Assembly (NCBI GenBank): GCA_938014335.1 | Contig: CALLRP010000053.1 | Span: forward strand, 1 to 56,000 | Source of the DNA: an uncultured bacterium | GTDB taxonomy: Bacteria; Hydrogenedentota; Hydrogenedentia; Hydrogenedentales; Hydrogenedentaceae | Direction of reading: 5' to 3' | DNA length: 56,000 bases | Shown: positions 8,990-17,921 of the stretch, piece by piece | Position numbering within the stretch: the stretch's first letter is position 1 | Layout of the letters: each line of letters begins with the position of its first letter | Notes under the pieces: generated by a model | Databases searched by the model: none | Seen by the model: the letters and a program-made list of their open reading frames with translations, nothing else | Told to the model about the DNA's origin: nothing | Position numbers and translations under genes: made by a program

Positions 8990-11221
8990 TTACTTAAACC
9001 ATGGAATAGGAAAGGCAGTTAAAGGAGGGGCATCATAGGGGTCCGTAGGGTCAGTGCCATAACGGATTTCTAACCAATCATCTACTCGGTCTCCATCCGT
9101 GTCTCGACGATTAGGATTCGTAACAAAACCGAAAGTCCCGCGCACCTCATCGTAATCAGATAAACCGTCATTATCGGTATCTACTTTGTTGGGGTCGGAA
9201 GTATAACCCAATACTCCATGAATTTCGTCATAATCGGAAAGTCCATCCCCATCGGTATCTACATCATTATCTATAATCGTAAGTTCATATGTTTGATTAA
9301 TTGTGTCTAATCGAATACATTGGGGATTCTTTAAAGTTATTCGTAAAATCTTATCCGATTCGGTATGTGTATTATCATACAATGTAATTGTCATCGTTTT
9401 TTGAGTTTCGTCCGGAGTAAAAGAAATAGGATTGGGCGAAACAAGAAAATCAGTCCCCTGTTGCGCATTTATGGTTATTACTTCTAATTCTACTTCACTA
9501 CTTGAACTTCGTGCAGGAGCACTCAGTAAAACAAGCACCTGTTGCGTGACATTCCCCTCAGTAATTGTTGCGGATTGTTGATGAAATCGAACCTTGGGCT
9601 GTTCTAAATACTGCTGAGCAAAGTTATAAGTAACATCAAATCTACCAAAGTAGTCAGGTTCGTCAGGGGTGCTACAAGATGCTCCTCCACCCCATAACTG
9701 ACCAATAATTTGCTGTGTTGCAGTGAGCATTAATGGACTACCCGAGGAGCCCGGCTCTGTGGTGCCTTGACTCCACTGTACTTCATGATAAAAATTGGGA
9801 TACCGATTATCAATATTTGTTTTTGCCCCAAAACTAATCCGCTTATAACTTCCCGAAGGATGATGTATATCTGTAACAGCCGTTCCAACAGAGGGCCCAG
9901 TAGTTGTCCAACCTACGTACACAGCCCCTTCCGGGGGATTATTCCTCATTCGAAGCAAGGTAAAATCATTTCCTCCTCCGTAATTTGCATTCCCTCCCAT
10001 TCCAGCAAGGTAATCTGCCCCACCTGTTGTTCTGGGAAGCATGGAGAGGGGAGGAGGTGTGCCATTACAGGTAGGAGTTTGATAAAACCAATAAAATTCA
10101 ACCGAACTCGCTCCGCGCGTGCCTGTTTGAGCATTAACACAATGGTTTGCAGTAAGAACATACGGAATTTGAGTACATGGGTCGTTGTCGTTAATCAATG
10201 TTCCGGTGCAAAATAAGGCATAGGGACTTCCTACAATGCCCAATCCCATTATTCCTTTGCTGGTATTGAACCAATCGGGATAACAGGTTACATCCAGATT
10301 ACAACTCCCTGCTTTGGCAAGTAAAGAAAGGGGGTCTTTGTAAATTCCGATTAACTCTTGGATTTTAAAAGCAACATCATTAATACTTTTATCCGAAGGG
10401 ACCCAGCAAACAACGGTTATTCGATCCGAAAAACATGTCGGCAACCACCCATCCATTTGCTTAATTTCTTCTAATAGAAAGGGACCCCAAGTATCATCGG
10501 AATTACCGACGGAGTTTACAACCCAAAAATGGGATTCAGAAAGAGTATTATCAAGCAACGGTTCTATTCTCACACGAATTCCTAAACTATTCGGATAGTA
10601 TATATCCAACATCCACAGGGAGGATGCATCCGAAAACACTTGCCATACTCCTTCTGAACTTGTTGAACCAAATACTTCTATAGGTTTGGGTAGAGATTGA
10701 ATAATTCCTATGCGATAAATCCCTTTTTCCAATCCCACTATTGATTTTTTTTCTTCTTCTAATAATTCTTTCTTGGGTAATGGAGGTAATGTAACAAGAG
10801 GAGGGGAAAGAGTCCCTTTCTTCAATAGTTGGAGTATCTCCTCTCTCCGATGAAAAGATTTTTCTTTAGGAGCCACTACAATAGAAGGTTCGGAATATAT
10901 AGATACATTTCCTATATTTCTCCCCATTTTTTTTATTATACCCATTTCCTCAATTTGAGAATCCGATAAAGCCGTTTCTCCACTATAGTAAACTTCTGAT
11001 ATATTTCCCGTTTGAATATCCTCAAAAATGATACCTCTCAAAAATACATCGGGTCTTTTATTAACTCTTTCAGTCCACGTACTTATCACCTTGAATTGAT
11101 CTACATTTTTGATTATCGTGGAATAACGGACAGATGAAGGCGTCTCTGAGAAAATGGGGAGCATTAGATTGAGCAATAAATAAAAAAGGAAAAGAATGTG
11201 TAATATTGTTTTTTTATTCAT
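8990..11221 (-). CDS. Secreted lysyl-endopeptidase-type serine protease with Calx-beta and thrombospondin type 3 modules
   Basis: 743 residues with an N-terminal signal peptide (hydrophobic 7-23, then SETP). A propeptide-like region (about 27-305) precedes the catalytic domain (about 306-535). The triad is visible as LTANH360C, N-D419-FTLLR and GS-S493-GSP. The phrases TEPGSSGSP, GQLWGG and CNLDVTCYPDW resemble Achromobacter lysyl endopeptidase (family S1). A Calx-beta-like domain follows (about 542-654), then three thrombospondin type 3-like calcium repeats (DTDGDGLSDYDE, DTDNDGLSDYDE, DTDGDRVDDWLE, about 655-730). It probably acts outside the cell, with calcium stabilising the tail. A paralogue lies 58 bases upstream, so the two are likely one operon. 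Lys specificity is not proven. Confidence 0.85.
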   Translation of the reverse strand: MNKKTILHILFLFYLLLNLMLPIFSETPSSVRYSTIIKNVDQFKVISTWTERVNKRPDVFLRGIIFEDIQTGNISEVYYSGETALSDSQIEEMGIIKKMGRNIGNVSIYSEPSIVVAPKEKSFHRREEILQLLKKGTLSPPLVTLPPLPKKELLEEEKKSIVGLEKGIYRIGIIQSLPKPIEVFGSTSSEGVWQVFSDASSLWMLDIYYPNSLGIRVRIEPLLDNTLSESHFWVVNSVGNSDDTWGPFLLEEIKQMDGWLPTCFSDRITVVCWVPSDKSINDVAFKIQELIGIYKDPLSLLAKAGSCNLDVTCYPDWFNTSKGIMGLGIVGSPYALFCTGTLINDNDPCTQIPYVLTANHCVNAQTGTRGASSVEFYWFYQTPTCNGTPPPLSMLPRTTGGADYLAGMGGNANYGGGNDFTLLRMRNNPPEGAVYVGWTTTGPSVGTAVTDIHHPSGSYKRISFGAKTNIDNRYPNFYHEVQWSQGTTEPGSSGSPLMLTATQQIIGQLWGGGASCSTPDEPDYFGRFDVTYNFAQQYLEQPKVRFHQQSATITEGNVTQQVLVLLSAPARSSSSEVELEVITINAQQGTDFLVSPNPISFTPDETQKTMTITLYDNTHTESDKILRITLKNPQCIRLDTINQTYELTIIDNDVDTDGDGLSDYDEIHGVLGYTSDPNKVDTDNDGLSDYDEVRGTFGFVTNPNRRDTDGDRVDDWLEIRYGTDPTDPYDAPPLTAFPIPWFK

Positions 11222-11279
11222 TTTTATTTACCTGTTAACTATGTATCTGAAAATGTAACAATTTCACATACAATTTTAT

Positions 11280-13049
11280 TTAGTTCAATTTATATATTTG
11301 ATTTCTTATTTGCTGAATATCTAATGCATCTGTTTTCCCATCGTTATTCAAATCTGTTTTTATTCTTGAATTAACGCCCAAAACAGCATTAATGACAAAA
11401 TCGAGGTCTTCATTATTAACTGTTCCTGAACCATCTACATCAAAGACATTCGGAGGGATAAAAATATAAGGTTCTATTAAGGGATAACTAACATCCAATC
11501 GACCAAAGTAGTCAGGTTCATTCATATAAGAACAACTGGCATTTCCTCCCCACAGTTGCCCAATAATTTGCTGTGTATCTGCAAGGAATAAAGGACCCCC
11601 TGAAGAACCACTTTCAGTGCTACTTAAAGTGTAAATAACCTCATGATATTTATCTAAAGGTCGGATATTTCTCCCTTGACTTATTGGACTACCTGTATTG
11701 GTTTTATTGGCAAAGGAAATTCGTTTATAGGACCTGCCCGGATGATGTATTGTGACAACACTTACTCCCATAGGAACAACTGCATTTGTAAATCCCAATT
11801 CTACAACATTATTAGGCGGTGTATTCTTCATCCGCAATAGGGTCATATCTGTTCCCCCGTATGTATTAGAACCTACGAGGAAATCCGCCCCTCCTGTTGT
11901 CCGAGGAACTTGAGTTATATCAGGAACGGTTCCATTACAATCTATGGTTTGATACATCCAGATGAAATCTAAATTATTTGCTGTAATTTGGTTATCTACA
12001 CAATGGGATGCTGTTAAGACTAACTGGGATATTTGTTCTTCTTTCCCATCATTTAAAAGACTACCTGTGCAAAAGATAACATTCGGGTTGGAAATTCTTA
12101 CAATTCCCACAACTCCTCTACTTAGAGTTCTCCACGGTTCATAGCACATTACATCTTCATAACAAGTCCCAAGTTTACTTAATTCATGTATTGGGTCTTT
12201 GTAGATATAGGCATATTCCTTAATAGTTAAAGGGATAGAATCTGTAAGAGAATTTTCCGGCTTGACATAAAACAAAGTGATATATGACGAAAAAATAATA
12301 GGGGTCCATATATCCTCTTCTTCCCCCGAAATAGGGATGAGCTCGTTATTATTGTCATTTCCCATAATGTAAATGTTATGTAAAGGAGGTAATAATTCTG
12401 AAAGAAGAAGATGAAGTTTAATCCCTTCTACCCCTTCTGCAAAGAAATTCAAAGAATAAATAGAGTATCTATCCATTACTTCTTGAGTAAAATTAATAGA
12501 AGAAGTATTATTAAACAATGTTATAGGTCTTTCAATGGGAATAACTTTTCCTATCTCTAACAGTCCTTTTTCTTGTAGATTATTTGGTATATATTTATCA
12601 GAAAAAAGAGGTGGGGGGAGATTAAATGTGTATTGAGAAGGTTTTAACTGTAATTTCTTTATAGGCATATCTCTTGTCTTTTCTTTTTTCTCTCCATATA
12701 ATTTTTTCTGATTTGTTCCCGTTTCGGATTGAAAACCCACTTCAGAGGGATACCAGTTCTTAGGACTTAAATTCATCTCTTTTAGGTCTTCTATATTTAG
12801 TTGATTCCCCTGCTCATTCATGTAAACCTCTTCATACCCTCCTGTAATTGTATTTCGCAATAAAAAGCCATATACATTCCCCTTTTTTGTATGTTCCATC
12901 CAACTCAATTCAGCAATAAAATTACTCGTTTTATAACCGGCTTGTTCAAGCCACGCTTTTATAGCATCCGCATCATCTCTGCTTTGTCCAAAACCAACAA
13001 ATGTTATCATCAAAACTAATATGAGAAAAAGAAGTAACTTAAATTTCAT
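11280..13049 (-). CDS. Secreted lysyl-endopeptidase-type serine protease with C-terminal dockerin-like module
   Basis: 589 residues from the ATG at 13049. An in-frame TTG at 13070 would add seven residues but has no ribosome binding site, whereas GGAG lies about 15 bases before the ATG. The signal peptide is hydrophobic (4-20, ending GFGQS). The catalytic domain (about 296-525) shows LTASH349C, T-D401-MTLLR and GS-S483-GGP, plus SYKRISF, IGQLWGG and EPDYFGR shared with the downstream protease. Instead of Calx-beta and thrombospondin repeats it ends in two EF-like loops, DVDGSGTVNNEDLD (537-550) and DLNNDGKTDALDI (566-578), spaced as in type I dockerins. Dockerins bind cohesins; no cohesin is in the window. 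The pair looks like a tandem duplication with exchanged C-terminal modules. Confidence 0.82.
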   Translation of the reverse strand: MKFKLLLFLILVLMITFVGFGQSRDDADAIKAWLEQAGYKTSNFIAELSWMEHTKKGNVYGFLLRNTITGGYEEVYMNEQGNQLNIEDLKEMNLSPKNWYPSEVGFQSETGTNQKKLYGEKKEKTRDMPIKKLQLKPSQYTFNLPPPLFSDKYIPNNLQEKGLLEIGKVIPIERPITLFNNTSSINFTQEVMDRYSIYSLNFFAEGVEGIKLHLLLSELLPPLHNIYIMGNDNNNELIPISGEEEDIWTPIIFSSYITLFYVKPENSLTDSIPLTIKEYAYIYKDPIHELSKLGTCYEDVMCYEPWRTLSRGVVGIVRISNPNVIFCTGSLLNDGKEEQISQLVLTASHCVDNQITANNLDFIWMYQTIDCNGTVPDITQVPRTTGGADFLVGSNTYGGTDMTLLRMKNTPPNNVVELGFTNAVVPMGVSVVTIHHPGRSYKRISFANKTNTGSPISQGRNIRPLDKYHEVIYTLSSTESGSSGGPLFLADTQQIIGQLWGGNASCSYMNEPDYFGRLDVSYPLIEPYIFIPPNVFDVDGSGTVNNEDLDFVINAVLGVNSRIKTDLNNDGKTDALDIQQIRNQIYKLN

Positions 13050-13189
13050 TATATAAAGAAAAAACTCCAATATTAATCGTTTTAAATGGCATATATTTTT
13101 TCTATACTATAAGTTTACCTGAAAATAAGTATTTTTGACGAATAAATCTGCTTGACAATTAAATTATATCCCAATTGTAAGGTTGTGGT

Positions 13190-14362
13190 ATGAAAGTAGT
13201 TTCAGGATTAGCACTGACAATATTCTTATATCATCATTTTGTATTTTCTGGGGAAAATCCTCGAACATACACTGATATTATTATATCTATTAAAGATAAT
13301 TCCTCCTATGTGGATGTAATTCTCCCCAATAGTGAGAGTAGATGTCCCCCCTTAAATTTGAATGTTATTATTCAGGACACACAGATTATAAAAGACCTCC
13401 AAATAACTTTCGATAGTGAATTTTTTCCCTCTAAGTCTATAAACAATACGAAATGTCTTCATTTGGAAACCACAGAAAATTTACATTTTAAGGTTATTTC
13501 CTGGACAGAAGAGAGAGAAACATCTGAAGTTAAAGAGATACGATACTATTATCTCGTCTTGCTCAAACAATCTCATCAGGTTCTTTTCTGGATTGAAAGT
13601 GAAACAGGTATAAAATCCTGTGAATTACACAAAAGTAAAAATCATCCTTCTGAGCTATTCGTTCTAGGAACAAAAAACTCTATCATATTTACAAATGACT
13701 CCAAAACACAATCAACCTTAATTCCCATATTCCCTGCTACCCTTAAAAAAACGGGAGATGTAGAGGAAGGACAATTCCATTTCATTAAAGAATCAAAGTT
13801 TGTCCCCAATATTTTTGGTTTTCTAATAACTACGGGAGATACAACTCCCCCCCTTCTAAACTTACATCCCTCAGATCTGGGTCCCGAATACGGTGTACAG
13901 ATACATCTTTTATCGAACAACTCTGCATTGCCTTACTACATTATATTTATTGCCCCTGGAAATATAGTAACATCTTATAACAAAAAGAGATTTGAAATCT
14001 GGGGCAAATTGTGTATCATAGAACATGAAAAGTGGGTATATAATACTTTATTTTTTATTGATACTCATGCTTTTACATATAGTGATAAAAATAATCAATG
14101 GAGCATTTCCTTTTATTCTCCAATAAGAGGTTATCTACAATTAAATGGGAAAATCAATACAATATATAATGCATTGTTATACGGGGAGACACAGGTTCAA
14201 CGCTCAAAAATTAGGGGAATATGCCAATTAGAAAACAGCGAGTATTTTTATTTTGAGGTACCTGCATATGTGGAGAGTAAAATTCCTTTACCGGAGCAGA
14301 TTATTTTAGGGATTCCTGAGAAGAAAGAAAAATCTAAGATGCCCACCATTTTATTACAATAA
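13190..14362 (+). CDS. Unknown secreted protein
   Basis: 390 residues I do not recognise. The N-terminus has a short hydrophobic stretch (about 4-20, GLALTIFLYHHFVFSG) compatible with a signal peptide. The rest is beta-rich with alternating hydrophobic and polar residues and few Cys, and no catalytic motif is evident. AAGG precedes the ATG by seven bases. It diverges from the two protease genes across a 140-base region, which invites the guess of an extracytoplasmic partner, but nothing in the sequence shows this. Its 3' end overlaps the convergent yqaA-like gene by 29 bases. Confidence 0.65.
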   Translation: MKVVSGLALTIFLYHHFVFSGENPRTYTDIIISIKDNSSYVDVILPNSESRCPPLNLNVIIQDTQIIKDLQITFDSEFFPSKSINNTKCLHLETTENLHFKVISWTEERETSEVKEIRYYYLVLLKQSHQVLFWIESETGIKSCELHKSKNHPSELFVLGTKNSIIFTNDSKTQSTLIPIFPATLKKTGDVEEGQFHFIKESKFVPNIFGFLITTGDTTPPLLNLHPSDLGPEYGVQIHLLSNNSALPYYIIFIAPGNIVTSYNKKRFEIWGKLCIIEHEKWVYNTLFFIDTHAFTYSDKNNQWSISFYSPIRGYLQLNGKINTIYNALLYGETQVQRSKIRGICQLENSEYFYFEVPAYVESKIPLPEQIILGIPEKKEKSKMPTILLQ

Positions 14363-14930
14363 AACCACCAATAAGAAGCACTGTGAAAGCAACCACACAC
14401 CAATCGAACCAGCGGTCAATAAAATTCCTGATTTTCTCACCAAAAATAAATATTAATGTGCTAACAAGAAAAAATCTTGCAGATCTACCTACTGTTGAAG
14501 CGATAAGGAACATAGGAAAATTGATGGTGCATACCCCAGCGGCAATTGTGATAACTTTGTAAGGAATTGGAGTAAAAGCGGCGATAAAAACGATCCAGAA
14601 ATTATATGTTTCATAAAGATTTTTCACATGCTCAAATGCTTCTGGAGTAAACCCGGGAACAAATTTGAAAAAGAAATCTTGAACAATCATCCAAACACTA
14701 TAGCCAATTAAATAGCCAAAAGATCCACCAACGACAGAACCTATTGCACATAAAGTAGCAAACCAAAAAGACTTGAGCCGATTACCAATACAAAGTGCGA
14801 TTAAAAGTACATCCGGTGGGATAGGGAAAAAACTTGATTCCGCAAAGGCCAATAGGAAAAGAGCCAAAGCCCCATAAGGACTTTCTGCCCAACTCAAAAC
14901 CCAGTCATACAATTTGCGTAATAATTTCAT
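14334..14930 (-). CDS. YqaA/DedA-type (VTT domain) membrane protein
   Basis: 198 residues with several hydrophobic helices. The family signatures are ESSFFPIPPDVLLIALCIGN (about 31-50), the GSVVGGSFGYLIGY segment and FTPIPYKVITIAAGVC (about 119-134). Members of this SNARE-associated/VTT group are inner-membrane proteins implicated in lipid carrier or phospholipid translocation and envelope homeostasis. It follows surE by 33 bases in the same direction and is probably cotranscribed. Confidence 0.85.
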   Translation of the reverse strand: MKLLRKLYDWVLSWAESPYGALALFLLAFAESSFFPIPPDVLLIALCIGNRLKSFWFATLCAIGSVVGGSFGYLIGYSVWMIVQDFFFKFVPGFTPEAFEHVKNLYETYNFWIVFIAAFTPIPYKVITIAAGVCTINFPMFLIASTVGRSARFFLVSTLIFIFGEKIRNFIDRWFDWCVVAFTVLLIGGFIVIKWWAS

Positions 14931-14963
14931 TAAAAATAGCCCTCGATAAAATTAATTTACAAA

Positions 14964-15719
14964 TTAAAGTTCGATTCGAGGGTCATAGAAATAGGAAAGT
15001 GCAGAATGATTTGTAAAATCCCTCTGAAGAGGAGTAATACTAATTTGATTCTGCTCAATAGCATCGAAATCCGTTCCCGGTTCCTGAATATGGGTCGGTT
15101 TAGCACCTCCTATCCAATAATATATTTGTCCACGCGGGTCATACCGTTTAATAATCTCATCCTGGTAATTTCTCCGACCCATTTTGGTAATGGAAACCCC
15201 TTTTAATTCAGAATAGGGCAGGTCGGGGACATTTACATTTAACATAGTATCTGCTGGCAAACCATACTTTAATATATAGCGAGCTAATTTTACTGCGAAA
15301 ATACCAGCTGACTCAAAATGTTCCGGTTCATGGCTAACAATAGATATGGAAAAAGAAGGAACTCCTAATAACATTCCTTCAAAAGCACCTGCTACAGTAC
15401 CGGAATAAGTAACATCATCTCCCAAATTGGCTCCCGCATTTATTCCGGCTATAATAAGCGATGGCCTAACTCCTAATAAGTCACGGACGGCTAACATGAC
15501 ACAATCGGTAGGAGTCCCATCTACCATGTGCCATTTCTCTTTTATGGGGGTCACTCTTAATGGTTTACGTAGAGATACGCCATGTCCCACTGCACTTTGT
15601 TCCCGATCAGGAGCAAAAACATATACATCACCAATACTTTCCATCATTTCTGATAAATGGGCTAAACCCTTCGCATGAATACCATCATCATTTGTTAATA
15701 AAATAATAGGTCTCGGCAT
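14964..15719 (-). CDS. surE: 5'/3'-nucleotidase SurE
   Basis: 251 residues, the standard length. SurE is a metal-dependent nucleoside monophosphatase. The N-terminal ILLTNDDGIHAKGL carries the metal ligands D11 and D12, and AGINAGANLGDDVTYSGTVAGA supplies the remaining conserved Asn and Ser/Gly residues. The AVGHGVSLRKPLRV segment is also typical. A GAAGG ribosome binding site precedes the ATG, and a good promoter lies at 15779-15808. It is upstream of the yqaA-like gene. Confidence 0.96.
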   Translation of the reverse strand: MPRPIILLTNDDGIHAKGLAHLSEMMESIGDVYVFAPDREQSAVGHGVSLRKPLRVTPIKEKWHMVDGTPTDCVMLAVRDLLGVRPSLIIAGINAGANLGDDVTYSGTVAGAFEGMLLGVPSFSISIVSHEPEHFESAGIFAVKLARYILKYGLPADTMLNVNVPDLPYSELKGVSITKMGRRNYQDEIIKRYDPRGQIYYWIGGAKPTHIQEPGTDFDAIEQNQISITPLQRDFTNHSALSYFYDPRIEL

Positions 15720-16049
15720 AATTTTTACCTTCTATTTAATTTAATTCTAACCAGCGATTGATACGAAATAATGGGGATAATATAACATAAAATATATTAT
15801 AAAGTCAAAAGTAATTGAAAAAATCAATTATAAAATAATAAAAATTTGTTTTTTAAATAAAATAAAAATATACTACTTAATAAATTAAAATTTGTTCACA
15901 TTATTATCATATTTAGCACGAGGAATAAATTTTAGAAACAAAATGTTTTCTTTACATAATTTGAAATGAATTCTAATTCAAACAGTATAATTAAATAAGA
16001 TAATTTATAGTTTTTATATAAAAATTAGGATTAATCAGGTTATAATGAT
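15720..16049. other. Very AT-rich divergent intergenic region
   Basis: 330 bases dominated by A and T between surE (-) and the receiver-domain gene (+). It contains the surE promoter (15779-15808, minus) and a possible plus-strand promoter with TTGAAA at 15961-15966 and TATAAT at 15986-15991 (19-base spacer, longer than ideal). A second TATAAT at 16041-16046 is too close to the start codon at 16050 to serve that start. No ORF is supported here. Confidence 0.5.
15779..15808 (-). promoter_or_regulatory. Sigma70-type promoter of surE
   Basis: On the minus strand TTGACT (15803-15808) and TATATT (15779-15784) are separated by 18 bases, about 60 bases upstream of the surE ATG. Confidence 0.5.
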
Positions 16050-16409
16050 ATGAAGTTTTTATTTGTAGATGATGACCCAAATTTAATATTAATATTTAAG
16101 AAGTGGGCAAATATCAAAGGTTATGATGCAAAATTTGCCCATAATGGTTTTGAAGCACTTGAACTTATACAAAAAGAATTTTTTAATATTATTATAATGG
16201 ACATAGACATGCCTATCCTTGACGGTATTACAACTGCAGAAACTCTACATAAGTTAGCACCAAATTCAAAAGTATTGATATTAACAGGTTTACATCCTAA
16301 ACATTGTCAAAATCTACCCCAAAATATCGTAGATGTGCTATTAAAACCTATTTCTTTATCCGAGTTGAGTAATAAACTATCTCATTTACAAGAATCTCAA
16401 TGGTTATAA
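16050..16409 (+). CDS. Single-domain response regulator (CheY-like receiver)
   Basis: 119 residues forming one receiver domain with no output domain. The acidic cluster D7-D8-D9, phospho-acceptor D51 (IIIMDIDMP), switch Thr79 (LILTG) and Lys99 (LLKP) are all present, so phosphorylation is plausible. No histidine kinase or chemotaxis gene adjoins it. It sits between AT-rich intergenic regions and has a weak ribosome binding site, which suggests it is transcribed on its own. It could act in flagellar switching or another phosphorelay; the sequence does not decide. Confidence 0.88.
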   Translation: MKFLFVDDDPNLILIFKKWANIKGYDAKFAHNGFEALELIQKEFFNIIIMDIDMPILDGITTAETLHKLAPNSKVLILTGLHPKHCQNLPQNIVDVLLKPISLSELSNKLSHLQESQWL

Positions 16410-16654
16410 ATTAATATTTTTCTAATATTTAATTTGTATCCCCCCTCTTTTAATAACAACTACATTCTATTAATGTTATCTTTTAAAACATAAATTTGAC
16501 TTTTATTAATCTATTGCCTTATTTTATGTATATAGATAATTTTTACATAAGGAATAAACATCAGATAGAAAATTGCACTACGCACGAATTATAAAAATTG
16601 AGTGTGGGTACATAAACAATAATTACTAAATTTTCAAAAAAAAGGAATGCGTTC

Positions 16655-17851
16655 ATGGCAGGCGCAAAAAAGGTTATAAAACCAAAAACTAAAGTTAGTA
16701 GTCCAACTCCTCCAAATTCCAATGTAGAAATTAAAAAAAGAGGACGACCTAAAAACGAAGATTTATCATCTACGACAAAAACACATCCCATGAAAAGAAA
16801 AAGAGGGAGACCGCCAGCAGAAAAAGAAATGGAAATTTCAGCGGAAGGAAAACAGGAAACTCGTGGTCGGACGCGTGGGGAAAAGATGTTATCAAGAGAA
16901 TTTCTATTTGATTTAGTCATGTTTATCAAGGAGGCAGTTGAACCTGTAGCCCGTTCACTCAAAGGTAAAGATATTGTCCATGTAGCGCCAACCGGAGACC
17001 CAACTTTCGCAATAGATCAGATTGCAGAGAAGGCTTTACTATCTTTTTTACGAGCATCTAAACAACCGATTGCTTACTACTCTGAAGACACTGGATATTC
17101 TACTTATGCACGGGTCCCAAAATATTTATTAATTGTTGACCCTATAGATGGTACAAGAGCTGCAAAGAATGGTTTTGAATGGTGTACGATTTCAGTTGCA
17201 AGTACACGGGTTATAGAACGACCCACCTATAAAGACCTTGACAATGCATGTATAGCAGAAATAATGGAAGACCGATTTTTTTATGCAGAAAGAGGCGAAG
17301 GAACAACCATCATAAGTAAAGATACAAAAAAACGACCAAAACTATCCAATAATACGGATATTGAAACATTAAACTGGGCAATGACCATACCCGGAAGACC
17401 CTCTTATTTGATTTTTAATGCAGCTGGAAAGTTAATTGACTTAAGCAGTTTGCGAGGGGGGTTCTTTACTTGTAATAGCAGTTCTTACAGTTTGACCCGA
17501 TTGGTCACAGGGCAATTGGATGCCTGTGTGGATATATCCGTCCGATTCTTTAAAGAGTTCCCAGAGGGTACACGCGATATGTTTCTAAAATCAGGTAAAG
17601 GTTCCATTATAGGACCTGCACCTTACGATTTATGCCCTGCTCTATTAGTAGCCCAGGAAGCAGGTTGTGTATTCACAAATGTAGAAGGGGACAATTTTGA
17701 TAATGTATTACTTTTAGATACACATCCTGAGAATTATCAGTCACTTATAGCCGCTTCTAATTCAGAACTACATGATTATTTATTGGAATTCTTTAATGAA
17801 CGGATTGAGCAAATAATTAGTGTATTAAGAAAAAGGAGACCTACCGGTTAG
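16655..17851 (+). CDS. Inositol-monophosphatase-family protein with N-terminal AT-hook motifs
   Basis: 398 residues. Residues 80-390 form an IMPase-type domain: TGDPTFAIDQIAEKAL (113-128), SED (143-145), the metal-binding DPIDGTRAAKNG (162-173) and a C-terminal YDLCPALLVAQEAG region. The family dephosphorylates inositol phosphate, fructose bisphosphate, PAP or similar. The first 78 residues are Lys/Arg/Pro-rich and contain two canonical AT-hook cores, KKRGRPK (27-33) and KRKRGRPP (47-54), plus a third related RGRTRG (70-75). Such hooks bind the minor groove of AT-rich DNA. AAAGGA precedes the ATG. An in-frame ATG at 16886 (Met78), five bases after GGGG, could give a hook-less form. Confidence 0.85.
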   Translation: MAGAKKVIKPKTKVSSPTPPNSNVEIKKRGRPKNEDLSSTTKTHPMKRKRGRPPAEKEMEISAEGKQETRGRTRGEKMLSREFLFDLVMFIKEAVEPVARSLKGKDIVHVAPTGDPTFAIDQIAEKALLSFLRASKQPIAYYSEDTGYSTYARVPKYLLIVDPIDGTRAAKNGFEWCTISVASTRVIERPTYKDLDNACIAEIMEDRFFYAERGEGTTIISKDTKKRPKLSNNTDIETLNWAMTIPGRPSYLIFNAAGKLIDLSSLRGGFFTCNSSSYSLTRLVTGQLDACVDISVRFFKEFPEGTRDMFLKSGKGSIIGPAPYDLCPALLVAQEAGCVFTNVEGDNFDNVLLLDTHPENYQSLIAASNSELHDYLLEFFNERIEQIISVLRKRRPTG

Positions 17852-17921
17852 TACAAAAGTAATTATCAAACACACTGTCAGAAGCGATTTGTTTTTGTCA
17901 AAGAGATTTTTTGCTGACTTA

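Noticed and set aside
13152..13180. TTGACA box upstream of the unknown secreted protein as its promoter
   Set aside because: The sequence 17 bases downstream (TTGTAA) is a poor -10 and lies only 10 bases before the ATG, so the match is probably chance.
16041..16046. TATAAT immediately before the receiver-domain gene
   Set aside because: Its transcript would begin at or after the start codon; probably chance in AT-rich DNA.
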